From contig JAJGRE010000003.1 in the NCBI GenBank assembly GCA_021083345.1, positions 434,001 through 498,000 on the forward strand: a stretch of 64,000 bases of DNA, in the 5' to 3' direction. The translations under genes were made by a program, and so were the position numbers. This stretch comes from Calditrichales bacterium MX18-03. Its GTDB lineage: Bacteria; Bacillota; Clostridia; Lutisporales; Lutisporaceae. The notes below the pieces were generated by a model. The model worked only from the letters and a program-made list of their open reading frames with translations. It was not told the origin of the DNA and did no database searches. Below, piece after piece: positions 8,021-17,190 of the stretch. Numbering within the stretch: the stretch's first letter is position 1; each line of letters opens with the position of its first letter.

Positions 8021-9295
8021 TTAAGCGTTCATAAGAGCCCGTGTCATGTTGACCCATTGGCTCAAGCGCGACCGGTCACCGTTCAGCGTATAGATGTCCC
8101 GGTAGCAGAACTCCAGATTGCAGTCTTTAGCTGCAGCCAAAGTATCCTTCACATCTTTTTCCAACAGGCTCCAATCGGGATAGGTTCCGCTGATATAGGT
8201 CGGCAGAGGCTTCCTGGAGTACACGTAGTCCTTGCCCAGTATCTCACCGACTTTGTACAGGTTATTCCAACCGGATACCGAGACTGCCCTGAGATTGGGA
8301 ATAGCCTTCTTGACCTGCTCGAACCGGTCGTCCACTCTTTCGCAGCAGCCGTAATACACCAGGCCGAACAACTTGCTGACTTCCGCTATGTAAGGCAGGA
8401 AAAACTCATTGAACATAGCGGGTGAGATAGCGGTTGTCTCTTGCGAGTCCGTCCATCCCCAACAATCCTGAAGACTGACGCCATCATCAGCTGCTTGCGG
8501 GTGTTGCAGGTCTGAGACAAAACCATAGCTGCCCGGACAAGGATTCCAGGTATCGGAATTCCGGTACAGCAGTCCCTCGCTTTCCATCCATTTGAAATGC
8601 CGGATCCTGTCTTCCATCAGGAAACGCATCAGCTGGTGAACCACCTCCGGCTCGTCGTAAGTCCATAACATCAGGTTATCATTTCCTGCCAGCTTGAAGA
8701 AGTCCATGGTCAGACCTCCGTAAAGGTTGCCCAGCCACGGATGATAGCCTTCATCCAGATCAAAAGGATCATAGCCCCCAATTTTTATAGGCAGGATATC
8801 GCCAAAGATATCCTCCAGAAGCGCTTTGTGCGCCATGGTTTTTTCCCGGTTGACGTTTCTGGTTTTATATCTCAGCTTCTTTAGGTCCTCCGAGGTCTTT
8901 ACAGCGAAGTTGAAGGAATAGCCAAGGGAGCTGCCGTCTGATGCCTGAGCATGATGCGCAACTATAGGTATCCCATAGTCAGACAACTCCAGCACCCAAG
9001 GCACCCTGAAATAGTTGTCAACGATGATGTCATCTCCAATTTCTTCAGCATGCCGGACTATCTCACGCAATGACTTTTCTATGTTCCGAAGATACGGATC
9101 CTGATTGATAAGCTCATCCTGCCCAATGTAATCGGACAGCATGCACGTTTCTACCAGGATCATGGGCTTCTCCGCCTCCAAATCCTTAATAGCCCGCCAC
9201 TGCCTTTTCCTGACCGCCATGATAGGCAACGCGGCAATTTCCCGCCATGTCTGCGCCAGCGTCCTAAGTGCCTGCCTCTCTTTTACGCTTATCAT
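8021..9295 (-). CDS. Uroporphyrinogen decarboxylase (URO-D) superfamily protein, methyltransferase-like branch
   Basis: 424 aa. Fold and motifs suggest the URO-D/MtaA/CmuA superfamily: GDDIIVDNYFRVPW near residue 105, LMLWTYDEPEVV, an internal DTWNPCPGSYGFVSD segment, and YYGCCERVDDR where Zn-binding methyltransferases of this group place HxC. The C-terminus contains EFCYRDIYTLNGD. Clostridial members of this branch are usually annotated as methyltransferases or unknown. There is no corrinoid protein gene beside it. The start at 9295 has AGGAGGGG 6 nt upstream. Substrate unknown; sharing an operon with an AraC regulator points to an inducible catabolic role. Confidence 0.75.
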   Translation of the reverse strand: MISVKERQALRTLAQTWREIAALPIMAVRKRQWRAIKDLEAEKPMILVETCMLSDYIGQDELINQDPYLRNIEKSLREIVRHAEEIGDDIIVDNYFRVPWVLELSDYGIPIVAHHAQASDGSSLGYSFNFAVKTSEDLKKLRYKTRNVNREKTMAHKALLEDIFGDILPIKIGGYDPFDLDEGYHPWLGNLYGGLTMDFFKLAGNDNLMLWTYDEPEVVHQLMRFLMEDRIRHFKWMESEGLLYRNSDTWNPCPGSYGFVSDLQHPQAADDGVSLQDCWGWTDSQETTAISPAMFNEFFLPYIAEVSKLFGLVYYGCCERVDDRFEQVKKAIPNLRAVSVSGWNNLYKVGEILGKDYVYSRKPLPTYISGTYPDWSLLEKDVKDTLAAAKDCNLEFCYRDIYTLNGDRSRLSQWVNMTRALMNA

Positions 9296-9392
9296 AATAC
9301 CCCTCCTGCATCTTGCTTTTTTGATATCATTATAAGCCGTCAAGAGCGTCTATTGTTGCCCACTTATATCAAAATATTGCTCTAAGACCCGA

Positions 9393-9457
9393 ATTCAAAA
9401 GGGGACGGTTCTTGAATTGAATACTGCATTCAATTCAAGAACCGTCCCCTTTTGAAT
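9393..9457. repeat. Perfect 30-bp inverted repeat (REP/MITE-like)
   Basis: Two 30-bp arms, 9393-9422 and 9428-9457, are exact reverse complements around the loop ACTGC; each contains GGGGACGGTTCTTGAATT. It lies between htpG (ends 9474) and the URO-D-like gene. A half copy is at 7032-7060. No transposase is nearby, so it looks like a dispersed palindromic element. It may also end the htpG transcript, though no T-run follows. Confidence 0.85.
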
Positions 9458-9473
9458 ATACGCGAAGCGCTAC

Positions 9474-11348
9474 TTATACCATTATCTTGCACATATTATT
9501 CGTAAACTCCACCGGATCCTGTATCGGCAAGCCTTCAATGAGAAGTGCCTGGCTATACAGCAGACTGGTATACAGCTCCAGCTTCTCCTTATCATTTTCG
9601 TAGGCATGCTTCAACGCCTTGAACACGTCATGACCGATGTTGATTTCCAGGACCTTGTCGGCCTTGATGCTGGGGTTATTGGGCATGGCATTCAGGATTT
9701 TCTCCATCTCTATGGAAAGCTCGCCTTCATTAGAGAGACATACGGGATGATTCTTCAAACGCTTGGAGGCCCTGACATCCTTGACTTTTCCGGCCAAAGC
9801 ATTTTTCATATGCTCAAACAGCTCTTTGTTGTCTTTCTCATCGGCATCAGCCGCATCCTGATTTGCTTCTATGCCCAGGTCGCTGCTGGAGACGGACTTA
9901 AATTCCTTTTCCTTGTAGTTCATCATCATTTTGATTGCGAATTCATCCACGTCATCGGTAAAGTACAGAATTTCATATCCCTTATCCGATACCAGCTCCG
10001 CCTGAGGCAATTTCTCGATCCGTTCAATGGAATCGCCGGCAGCATAGTAAATATATTTCTGATCCTCCGGCATCCTGGAAACATACTCATCCAGGGTAAC
10101 CTGCTTTTTCTCCTTTGAGGAATAGAACATCAGAAGATCCTGCAATGTTTCCTTATTACCGCCAAATTCGCTGTATATGCCGTATTTCAACTGCCTTCCG
10201 AAGGCTTTGAAGAATTCTTCGTACTTCTCCCTTTCATCCTTTAGCAGGTTCTCCAGCTCATTCTTTATCTTGGTTTTAATATTCTTGGCAATCAGTTTCA
10301 ACTGCCTGTCATGCTGGAGCATTTCCCTTGAAATGTTCAGGGACAGGTCTTCGGAATCCACCAGACCCTTGACGAAGCTGAAATAATCAGGCAGCAAATC
10401 GGCACATTTGTTCATGATCATAACGCCTTTTGAGTACAGCTCCAACCCTTTTTCGTATTCCTTGGTGTAGAAATCAAAGGGCGTTTTCTCCGGTATGAAC
10501 AGGATGGCATTGTAGCTGACAGCCCCGTCAACGCTGATGTGAATATGCTTCACCGGCTTATCAAACCCGTAGTGCTTTTCGGAATAGAAATTATCATAGT
10601 CCTCCCTGGAAAGCTCGTTCTTATTCTTTTTCCAGATTGGAACCATGCTGTTGACGGTCTGCTCCTCGGTATAGTCTTCATAGTCCTTCTCGCTGCCTTC
10701 TTTAGGCCTGCTTTTTGTGATATCCATCTTGATGGGATAACGGATGAAGTCGGAGTATTTCTTGATGATGGCTTTAAGCCGGTATTCATCCAGGTACTCG
10801 TCATATTTTTCATCCTCGGTGTTCTCTTTGATTTTCAGAATGATGTCGGTACCTACCGCATCTTTATCGCAGGGCTCAATGGAGTAGCCCTCCGCTCCCC
10901 TGGACTCCCACTTGTAGGCCTGGTCGCTGCCATAAGCTTTGCTGATGACGGTCACTACATCCGATACCATAAATGCGGAATAAAAGCCGACACCAAACTG
11001 CCCGATGATATCATAGCCATCCTTCAATTCATTCTCTTTCTTGAAGGCCAAAGAACCGCTCTTGGCAATGACGCCCAGGTTATCGTCCAGTTCTTCCTGG
11101 GTCATACCGATGCCTGTATCCGAAATCCTGAGGGTTCTGTTTGCCTTATCCGGAACAACTCTGATAAAATAGTTTTCTTTGTCAAAAGTCATAGATTCAT
11201 CCATCAAAGCCTTATAATAGATCTTATCTATGGCATCGCTGGCATTGGAGATCAGTTCCCTGAGAAAAATCTCCCTATGCGTATAGATTGAGTTGATCAT
11301 CAAATCCAGCAGCCTTTTGGACTCGGCTTTAAATTGCTTTCTTCCCAT
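9474..11348 (-). CDS. htpG: Molecular chaperone HtpG (Hsp90)
   Basis: 624 aa, ATP-dependent cytosolic chaperone. The N-terminal GHKL ATPase domain shows [25 protein letters not shown] and [13 protein letters not shown]. The middle domain has [10 protein letters not shown] and the C-terminal dimerisation domain follows an acidic linker ([16 protein letters not shown]). I start at MGRKQF (ATG 11348) because AGGAGGAGCG precedes it. The promoter region carries a perfect CIRCE element, so it should be repressed by HrcA, unlike Bacillus subtilis htpG. It is monocistronic. Confidence 0.98.
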   Translation of the reverse strand: MGRKQFKAESKRLLDLMINSIYTHREIFLRELISNASDAIDKIYYKALMDESMTFDKENYFIRVVPDKANRTLRISDTGIGMTQEELDDNLGVIAKSGSLAFKKENELKDGYDIIGQFGVGFYSAFMVSDVVTVISKAYGSDQAYKWESRGAEGYSIEPCDKDAVGTDIILKIKENTEDEKYDEYLDEYRLKAIIKKYSDFIRYPIKMDITKSRPKEGSEKDYEDYTEEQTVNSMVPIWKKNKNELSREDYDNFYSEKHYGFDKPVKHIHISVDGAVSYNAILFIPEKTPFDFYTKEYEKGLELYSKGVMIMNKCADLLPDYFSFVKGLVDSEDLSLNISREMLQHDRQLKLIAKNIKTKIKNELENLLKDEREKYEEFFKAFGRQLKYGIYSEFGGNKETLQDLLMFYSSKEKKQVTLDEYVSRMPEDQKYIYYAAGDSIERIEKLPQAELVSDKGYEILYFTDDVDEFAIKMMMNYKEKEFKSVSSSDLGIEANQDAADADEKDNKELFEHMKNALAGKVKDVRASKRLKNHPVCLSNEGELSIEMEKILNAMPNNPSIKADKVLEINIGHDVFKALKHAYENDKEKLELYTSLLYSQALLIEGLPIQDPVEFTNNMCKIMV

Positions 11349-11418
11349 GTAAATCGCTCCTCCTGTCAAATTGTTTCTGTGTGTAAATCTTCTTATATAT
11401 GTAAGTCAAACGGTATTG

Positions 11419-11445
11419 TTAGCACTCCAATCCATCGAGTGCTAA
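11419..11445. promoter_or_regulatory. CIRCE element (HrcA operator) of htpG
   Basis: TTAGCACTC-N9-GAGTGCTAA with the nine-base spacer CAATCCATC, identical to the CIRCE consensus. It is just downstream of the htpG -10 box, where HrcA binding would block transcription. Confidence 0.97.
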
Positions 11446-11456
11446 CCCCTATTTTT

Positions 11457-11485
11457 TATTTATCATAATTCACACCATGTGTCAA
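11457..11485 (-). promoter_or_regulatory. Promoter of htpG
   Basis: On the minus strand, TTGACA (11480-11485), a 17-bp spacer and TAAATA (11457-11462), directly followed by the CIRCE element. Confidence 0.75.
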
Positions 11486-11510
11486 GATGTTTTTAATAAG
11501 TCGGAAGGAA

Positions 11511-11542
11511 GACAAAAGCACCTTATCATAAATAAGGTGCTT
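11511..11542 (-). terminator. Terminator of the small ferredoxin gene
   Basis: An 11-bp stem, AAGCACCTTAT (11516-11526) with ATAAGGTGCTT (11532-11542), followed on the minus strand by TTTTGTC. It separates the ferredoxin gene from the htpG promoter. Confidence 0.8.
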
Positions 11543-11575
11543 ATTCAACAAAAACGACATTGCATATGTCCTGGA

Positions 11576-11764
11576 TCAATCTTTCAGTTGTAATGCCCCC
11601 ATTGGGCAAAACTTGACGCATTTGCCGCATTTTATACATGCATCGTTGTCCACTGTCGGCGCTTTATAGCCCGTCTGTTTCAGTGCATTTACAGGACATA
11701 CGCGGATGGACGGGCACGGATGGTTCTGCGGACATCGGCTGTTGATGACAACTAGTTCTTTCAT
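11576..11764 (-). CDS. Small 4Fe-4S ferredoxin-like protein
   Basis: 62 aa. The C-terminal half has a classical cluster motif, CIKCGKCVKFCP, with a Pro after the last Cys. The N-terminal half has Cys at CPQNHPCPSIRVCP, a non-canonical spacing in which the first Cys is well separated, so a second cluster is likely but its ligands are less certain. It probably acts as an electron carrier or a redox-sensing protein. It is monocistronic, between its own consensus promoter and terminator. Confidence 0.88.
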   Translation of the reverse strand: MKELVVINSRCPQNHPCPSIRVCPVNALKQTGYKAPTVDNDACIKCGKCVKFCPMGALQLKD

Positions 11765-11838
11765 AACGCTTACACCCCTTTACCAGCAAAAATACACATT
11801 CAATGACAGAATGTATATCGTAATATTTATATATTTGG

Positions 11839-11867
11839 ATATTATCACAACCAGATGACTCTGTCAA
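11839..11867 (-). promoter_or_regulatory. Promoter of the small ferredoxin gene
   Basis: On the minus strand, TTGACA (11862-11867), a 17-bp spacer and TAATAT (11839-11844), about 75 nt upstream of the ATG at 11764. Confidence 0.8.
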
Positions 11868-11893
11868 TATCTTTTCGGCAATGCTTATGCATA

Positions 11894-12871
11894 TTACTGC
11901 CTGACCGATATGTTTTTTCGGAAAGCCATCCGTTTCAGGTTGTACAGAAAACCTTTTTTTATCGTTTCTACCGGTTCATTGACAGCAATGTCAGCCATCT
12001 TCATAATGCTTTCATAAGATCTTGCCCCTGCGATGAATCGTGCCGGATGACAGAAAACAGCATCTTCGATGCCGATAATCTCGCCCAGTTCTAACTCCCT
12101 CAAACCAGCCCAAGCCTTGGGAAGACTTTTTCTGTTGCCGAAGGTCCCGCCGCTCCCCCGGACAGTTTGAATCAGATATTCTCCATCTCTCGGATAGATG
12201 ACAAACAAGACTTCCTTTTTCGTATCAATCTCATTCAATACCACGCTCCAAGGATAGGACTGGTCCAATACCAGTACTTCAGGCCTTACACGCCCTGCAT
12301 AGGCTTGGGAAACCAGAGCCTTGGCCTTAGCGGCAGAAGCCTGCTCCTGCAAAGCATTATCAAGCACTGTGTATGCTACATCAACCGCCTTGTGAAAGTA
12401 AGGATCGGTATCTGTGATTACCGTATCCCAGGGCGGATTAAACCCGGAAATAAGGGTCGGAATATTCATGACGGGAACAAGGCTGATAACCGTTCTCATA
12501 CCGTTATCAATAGCATCGATCCCTTGGATGATACTTAAGTCGATATGCTGGAATATAGCCATAGCCTGTTCATCCGACAGGTCGGGATATCTGTCATCCA
12601 CAATTTCTCTGCCGAACCGCCTCCAGATCAGGCCGCAAGCTGCATAGGGCACCCCGTTTTCCCGATATTCCTTCTCAATACTGTGATGGTCAAACTCACC
12701 ATCTCCCACATCATACACGATATCAAGTTCCTTCAGAACTTCCAAATCTCTGGTTCGGACTACTTTTATCGGAAAATGCAGCTTCAGAACGGCAGTTGCC
12801 ATAACATCATCGGCATGGAACCGGCCGTTATGCGTTCCGACACTCTTGATTTTTTCCTTCTCTTCGGTCAT
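11894..12871 (-). CDS. MYG1/UPF0160-family predicted metal-dependent hydrolase
   Basis: 325 aa of the MYG1 family (DHH-related). Diagnostic motifs are GTHNGRFHADDVMA near the N-terminus and DVGDGEFDHH around residue 60, which together form the predicted metal site. The C-terminal part has FGNRKSLPKAWAGLR and a late FCHPARFIAGA. Eukaryotic MYG1 is a 3'-5' RNA exonuclease; the role of bacterial members is not settled. I start at the ATG at 12871, preceded by GAGGAG; the upstream GTG region lacks a ribosome site. No functional link to neighbours is apparent. Confidence 0.88.
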   Translation of the reverse strand: MTEEKEKIKSVGTHNGRFHADDVMATAVLKLHFPIKVVRTRDLEVLKELDIVYDVGDGEFDHHSIEKEYRENGVPYAACGLIWRRFGREIVDDRYPDLSDEQAMAIFQHIDLSIIQGIDAIDNGMRTVISLVPVMNIPTLISGFNPPWDTVITDTDPYFHKAVDVAYTVLDNALQEQASAAKAKALVSQAYAGRVRPEVLVLDQSYPWSVVLNEIDTKKEVLFVIYPRDGEYLIQTVRGSGGTFGNRKSLPKAWAGLRELELGEIIGIEDAVFCHPARFIAGARSYESIMKMADIAVNEPVETIKKGFLYNLKRMAFRKNISVRQ

Positions 12872-13028
12872 GTCACTTCTCCTCACTCTGGCAGTCATTC
12901 TTGTCTATTGTTTGTTGAAGCAACAGGATTTATGTAATAAGCCCCCCCTAAGTCATCTGCATCTGACAAATTTCAATCGATGGCAGGCTTCAGATTTACA
13001 CCGCTTTTACCCTGCACCTCGGAAGTCA

Positions 13029-13068
13029 ATGGGACATGGTTTCCTTCTGAAACCATGCCCCATTTTTT
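13029..13068 (+). terminator. Hairpin with T-run on the plus strand
   Basis: Arms 13029-13043 and 13049-13063 pair over 15 bp with one mismatch around a CTTCT loop, followed on the plus strand by T6. The genes on both sides are on the minus strand, for which the hairpin lacks a T-run. It lies just after the stop of the secreted protein gene at 13077 and may still end that transcript. Confidence 0.55.
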
Positions 13069-13076
13069 ATCTCTGT

Positions 13077-14843
13077 CTATTCCTCGTATATAATAACTGC
13101 TTCCTTGGTGCTGTTGATCCAGTCCACCTTGCAGTTCAGGTTCTCTGCTGCAAACCTGACAGGAACGAAGGTCCTTCCATTTCTGGATGCCGGCGCTACA
13201 TCCATTTTTTTGCTGATTCCGTTTATCTTGATATCTGTTTTGCCCATCCACATTTCAACCGTATTCCCTCTTGCCTTCAGCGTCACCTTTTGAGTCGCAG
13301 CCTCCCACTCTATCTGCCCGCCGATGGCCTCTACTACAGCGCGGATGGGTACCATGGTTCTGCCTGCTATGGTGATGGGACTTGTCCCTCGCCCGGGATC
13401 AACCTCTTGACTTGTTCCGTCCACGCTCATCATGGGACTGTCCAGCTTCAGCATGATGAAGTGCTTGTAGCTTCCTGGCTTGTAGGTTTGGCTGCCAGTC
13501 TTTACTGTAAAGGTGTGTATGGCCGGACCAAGCTTTTCCTCGATGCCCTCTATAGGCCTTGCTTCTGCGATCACCGGCTTTACCGTGTAATAGTAGGTGG
13601 TATTGGGCTCAACATTGACATCTGCATAGGAAGTGCCGGTAATATAAAAATCAGTAATGGATATGCCAAGGCTCCCTTTACTGGTGGAACGGAAAACCCT
13701 GTAGCCAAGGCCGTCGGCAGGCTGCCATATGAGCCTGGAGCCGGATTCAAAAGCCTCAGCGCTGCTGCCTGCAGTGGGTACCGTTACAACCGGTGCCGGA
13801 GCTTCTGTAGCTGGTACAGGTGCCGGAAGGACTTCACTGATGCGTTTTCCGCCTTCCCAGTTACCCCAGCTTCCTGTAGAGCCGTATCGCCATTTGCCGG
13901 TAAAGCTCTTGCCGTCGGCGGCCATCGTAAATATGATATCTCCGCCGTCACTGGGAGGTGCATAGGAAGGTGACTCCGCCCAAGTGCCTGTCAGCGTATC
14001 CCCTGAGACAACCCCGCTTATTTTTCCGCTGTCATGGGTATAGGTTCCGGCTACAGCAGCACCATTCTGTGTCATGATCATCTTGCCCCAGTTGCTGTCC
14101 CATTCGCCTTCCCAAGCGTATTTCCCCAGATTGGCATTCCCTCCCGACACCGGCTGCGATGCAGCACCGGCGCTGCTTGGCTGCTTCCATTCATAGGTAT
14201 AACGGACACCTACCGAACCCGGAGGTCCGGCATGCACGCCCACATATAGGGCGCATTTTTGCCCAGGTGAGCCTTTATCTCTGAATTGCAGCGTCATATC
14301 AGCCGTAAAGGAACCCAGTGATTGCGGATCCTTTCCGTTGCCGACGCCCAGCTTTTTTGCTTCAGTTCCATCCGAATAGATGCCTTTAGCATCCACTTTG
14401 CTCGCTGTAGCACTGCCCAGGTTCAAGTCTGCGGCATCCAATTTAAAGAAGGGACTGAATCCAATACTGTACTTTCCGTAATTTCCGCTGATGACCTGCT
14501 GCGAAAGCTTGATGCCTACTGTTGCCTTTGGCTGTATGCTGCCCGGCAGACTGCTCCAGCTGTACTTGGCATGCAGGTTCACCGGATTGGAATAGTCCCT
14601 GGAGGCGTAAACGCCGATGTCCCAAGGTATTGAGGTTTGAACCTCAATAGTGCTGCCCTCCATATTCGCATAATAACTCCAGCTTTCACCGGGCTTAAAG
14701 TATTGCGGAATCGGGAACCGGTAGGTATCCACCAACACCCATGCATATTCGCCTTCCGCAGCGGAAACAGGTGCGGTATACCCCGCAGTCAGCCCTAGTA
14801 AGATGGTGACTGCCAAAAGTATTGATATAAGCTTTTTTTTCAT
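13077..14843 (-). CDS. Large secreted protein with copper-amine-oxidase-N-type (stalk) domain
   Basis: 588 aa. Residues 1-28 are a Sec signal peptide ending ...PVSAA. The middle has a repeat-like region with GTYTHDSGKISGVVSG and LTGTWAES typical of beta-rich domains, then a Pro/Ala linker around residue 340 and a fibronectin-III-like stretch (YRVFRSTSKG...YYYTVKPV). The C-terminal 110 residues, with GRTMVPIRAVVEAIGG and NGRTFVPVRFAAENL, match the copper amine oxidase N-terminal domain common in Firmicutes cell-surface proteins. It is probably extracellular, with a wall or polysaccharide-binding role. The specific function is unknown. Confidence 0.85.
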   Translation of the reverse strand: MKKKLISILLAVTILLGLTAGYTAPVSAAEGEYAWVLVDTYRFPIPQYFKPGESWSYYANMEGSTIEVQTSIPWDIGVYASRDYSNPVNLHAKYSWSSLPGSIQPKATVGIKLSQQVISGNYGKYSIGFSPFFKLDAADLNLGSATASKVDAKGIYSDGTEAKKLGVGNGKDPQSLGSFTADMTLQFRDKGSPGQKCALYVGVHAGPPGSVGVRYTYEWKQPSSAGAASQPVSGGNANLGKYAWEGEWDSNWGKMIMTQNGAAVAGTYTHDSGKISGVVSGDTLTGTWAESPSYAPPSDGGDIIFTMAADGKSFTGKWRYGSTGSWGNWEGGKRISEVLPAPVPATEAPAPVVTVPTAGSSAEAFESGSRLIWQPADGLGYRVFRSTSKGSLGISITDFYITGTSYADVNVEPNTTYYYTVKPVIAEARPIEGIEEKLGPAIHTFTVKTGSQTYKPGSYKHFIMLKLDSPMMSVDGTSQEVDPGRGTSPITIAGRTMVPIRAVVEAIGGQIEWEAATQKVTLKARGNTVEMWMGKTDIKINGISKKMDVAPASRNGRTFVPVRFAAENLNCKVDWINSTKEAVIIYEE

Positions 14844-14901
14844 CTTTTCCCTTCCTTTCTCATAAAATATACGTGATGTGTTTATGATGCTCCCCTCCTT
14901 T

Positions 14902-15435
14902 TTATAAATCTAATGTCACCGGATTGATGCCGGTTTCATAGCAGAATCTGTCGATACACCTTTGCAGCTCCTGCAGCCCGATAGGGCCGTGCAGAATGCT
15001 GATACCCTGTGTCGCGCGCTCATTGCCATAGGACAGAAAAACAAAATCGCGCCCGATTTCCACCCCTTTCAGCTTAATGGCATCGACATTGAACTTGATG
15101 ATCCGGGAATCCAGCAGAACGCCAAAACATGAGATGTATACCTCAAAATCACCATTATCTCTTGAGGCACCGGCTGTACCAACCTGCCCCTCTGTCTTTG
15201 CAACCTGTATATGCATGATTTTATTATCTATAATCAGCCTGGCCGCCTGATACCTGTCGTATTCCCTGATAAACTGCCTGATAAAAACAATGGTGAACAC
15301 TACGAAAACGGTAGAAAATGCGCCGTCTTTGACCTCTTGAACGACACTGCTCGAAAGAAGACCAACGAACGAGAGCAACAATGTCAAGCTGCCTGCCGCA
15401 GCTAAAAGCACCAGCCTTTTTCTGATTGTTTTCAA
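14902..15435 (-). CDS. Hypothetical membrane protein
   Basis: 177 aa. Two hydrophobic segments at about residues 8-30 and 40-55 (VLLAAAGSLTLLLSF, TVFVVFTIVFI) suggest a membrane anchor with a cytosolic or external C-terminal domain (FEVYISCFGVLLDSRIIKF, IGRDFVFLSYGNE). I do not recognise the family. It lies 58 bp upstream of the secreted protein gene on the same strand and is probably cotranscribed with it. Confidence 0.75.
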   Translation of the reverse strand: MKTIRKRLVLLAAAGSLTLLLSFVGLLSSSVVQEVKDGAFSTVFVVFTIVFIRQFIREYDRYQAARLIIDNKIMHIQVAKTEGQVGTAGASRDNGDFEVYISCFGVLLDSRIIKFNVDAIKLKGVEIGRDFVFLSYGNERATQGISILHGPIGLQELQRCIDRFCYETGINPVTLDL

Positions 15436-15526
15436 AGCAATGTCCCCCTTTCTTCCTAGAGCTGCCCTCTAGTGCCATCATACCGAATCATTCCGAAAAC
15501 TACGTCACTCATAAAGGGTGATTAAC

Positions 15527-15556
15527 GCAAAAAACTCACCCTTTTTGGGTGAGTTT
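15527..15556 (-). terminator. Terminator of the LuxR-type regulator
   Basis: A 10-bp stem, AAACTCACCC (15532-15541) with GGGTGAGTTT (15547-15556), followed on the minus strand by a T-run (GAGTTTTTTG). It lies 30 bp after the stop at 15586. Confidence 0.85.
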
Positions 15557-15585
15557 CCATCGATATTCTGCCTGAAGGTTGCCGT

Positions 15586-17001
15586 TTATATTTTAAAGGC
15601 ATTCTCCCTTTTTACCAGCAGACTGACCAACTCCGCTTTGCTCTGCACATTGAGCTTGGCATATATGTTTTTGATATGCGTTTTTATCGTATTCTCGCTC
15701 AGAAATAACTCTGCCGCAATCATTTTGTATGTCCTCCCTTTCAAAAGCAAGGCTGCAATTTCACTTTCACGCTGGCTCAGGTTTCCGATAAGCGTAAAGC
15801 TCTCCACCGCCTCCTTTTGCAGAGTTGAGGACATCCCGGAAAAGACGGTCAGAAAGGCATGATTCGTGAGCAGCATAGATAAGCGTTTATGAAGCAACGG
15901 CAACAGGATCAATATGATAAATACCACGGCAAGTGCCAATAGTGACGAATTGTTATTCTGAGTTCCGGCTGCATTGACGGCATCGCCCACGACACCGCCC
16001 AGCAAAACGCCCAGTACGTTGGCGGAAAGGCCTATGCCAAGTATTCTTGATGGGTTGTCGTCGAAGTCCATCATTTCACCGAGGATACTCCACCAGAAAA
16101 GGTCGTATACCCCAAAGGCACCCATCATGAGCGTATTCACTAGCAGATAGCTTATCGCCGAACGGTCTGTCACCATGAAGGAAATGAAAGAAAAACCAAT
16201 CATGGCAATAGCAACATATAAAATATAAGACCGGCTTAATTTTGAGGGTAGATTCTTCATAATAAACAAGGCAGCAATATAAGGCACAGCCCAGTACCAG
16301 CTGACAAGCCACTGGTGGTGCATGAAGGCGGGGTTGATAACCTGGTACATTAAGCCTGAATTAATGGTGATGATCATAATAAACAGACATAGGAACAGCA
16401 TGGGCTTTGCCAGGCTCTCAGGTTTAGTTGCGCTGGTTGGAGCCGTCTGTATGGTCTTCGGTACTTCCCCAGGCAGCTTTACAGCGAAGAACATAGCCAG
16501 TGCTAACATGAGGATCGACAGTGCAAGACCTGCTCCGGGAGACAAGTTGACTGCCAGCATGTTGATGAGGATCATCAGTGCATTTGAATAGATCAATGCG
16601 TCGGCAGCCGTCTTGATGCGTTCATTGGAAGGGGTGAAGCTCTTCAGGAAAAACCCCCATGCCGCAACACAGGTACCGACAATAAATGACATGGCAACCA
16701 GCGATGCATTCCAAATGATGGACGGCGGAAAATAGAACAGCAGGCTGCCTGCCATACAGAAAACGGTAGAGGATACCATCAGCCTTTTGGCAGTTTTCAG
16801 CGTCCTGATAAAAAAACCGCAGGCACACAACCCCAGAAAATGGGCTGCGGTCGATTGAAACACCAGTGCGCTGGGATCGATGCCGTATTGATGTGCAAGA
16901 GCATATAATACTTGTCCTTGAAAGGGGAAAGCCAAGAGCCAAGAAAAAAACAGTGAAAAAACGATGATGGACAATATGCGTTCATATCGGCAATTTGTCA
17001 A
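15586..17001 (-). CDS. LuxR-type regulator with transporter-like multi-pass membrane domain
   Basis: 471 aa. Residues 1-390 hold about 10-12 hydrophobic segments, resembling an MFS-like membrane domain (FSLFFSWLLAFPFQGQ, ILMLALAMFFAV, VVFIILILLPLL). The C-terminal 65 residues are a LuxR/FixJ helix-turn-helix: LSQRESEIAALLLKGRTYK, ENTIKTHIKNIYAKLNV. It is therefore a one-component membrane sensor-regulator. This architecture is known from Coriobacteriia (Eggerthella) and some clostridia. The TTG at 17001 has AAAGGGTGG 5 nt upstream; a GTG at 17010 overlaps that site. Target and ligand unknown. The neighbouring genes on both sides are transcribed separately. Confidence 0.85.
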   Translation of the reverse strand: MTNCRYERILSIIVFSLFFSWLLAFPFQGQVLYALAHQYGIDPSALVFQSTAAHFLGLCACGFFIRTLKTAKRLMVSSTVFCMAGSLLFYFPPSIIWNASLVAMSFIVGTCVAAWGFFLKSFTPSNERIKTAADALIYSNALMILINMLAVNLSPGAGLALSILMLALAMFFAVKLPGEVPKTIQTAPTSATKPESLAKPMLFLCLFIMIITINSGLMYQVINPAFMHHQWLVSWYWAVPYIAALFIMKNLPSKLSRSYILYVAIAMIGFSFISFMVTDRSAISYLLVNTLMMGAFGVYDLFWWSILGEMMDFDDNPSRILGIGLSANVLGVLLGGVVGDAVNAAGTQNNNSSLLALAVVFIILILLPLLHKRLSMLLTNHAFLTVFSGMSSTLQKEAVESFTLIGNLSQRESEIAALLLKGRTYKMIAAELFLSENTIKTHIKNIYAKLNVQSKAELVSLLVKRENAFKI

Positions 17002-17190
17002 TGCTACCACCCTTTGCTATTAGTGTCAATTTCCTTGCAAAACCTACATTAATGAAATGTTATCATAGCAACTCATAAGCGTCAATGAACCATTTGTCAG
17101 GTTGAAAAAATGCGAAAAAAGAAGACGGCACCGGAAAGATGACGTCCGAAAGGATGCGGTTTAACTCTTACTTCTGGAATTTTTTAGGAT

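Noticed and set aside
12846-13973. Plus-strand open frame of 375 codons
   Set aside because: It spans the antisense of the MYG1 start and the secreted protein gene, is rich in Cys/His/Arg as shadow frames are, and has no recognisable domain.
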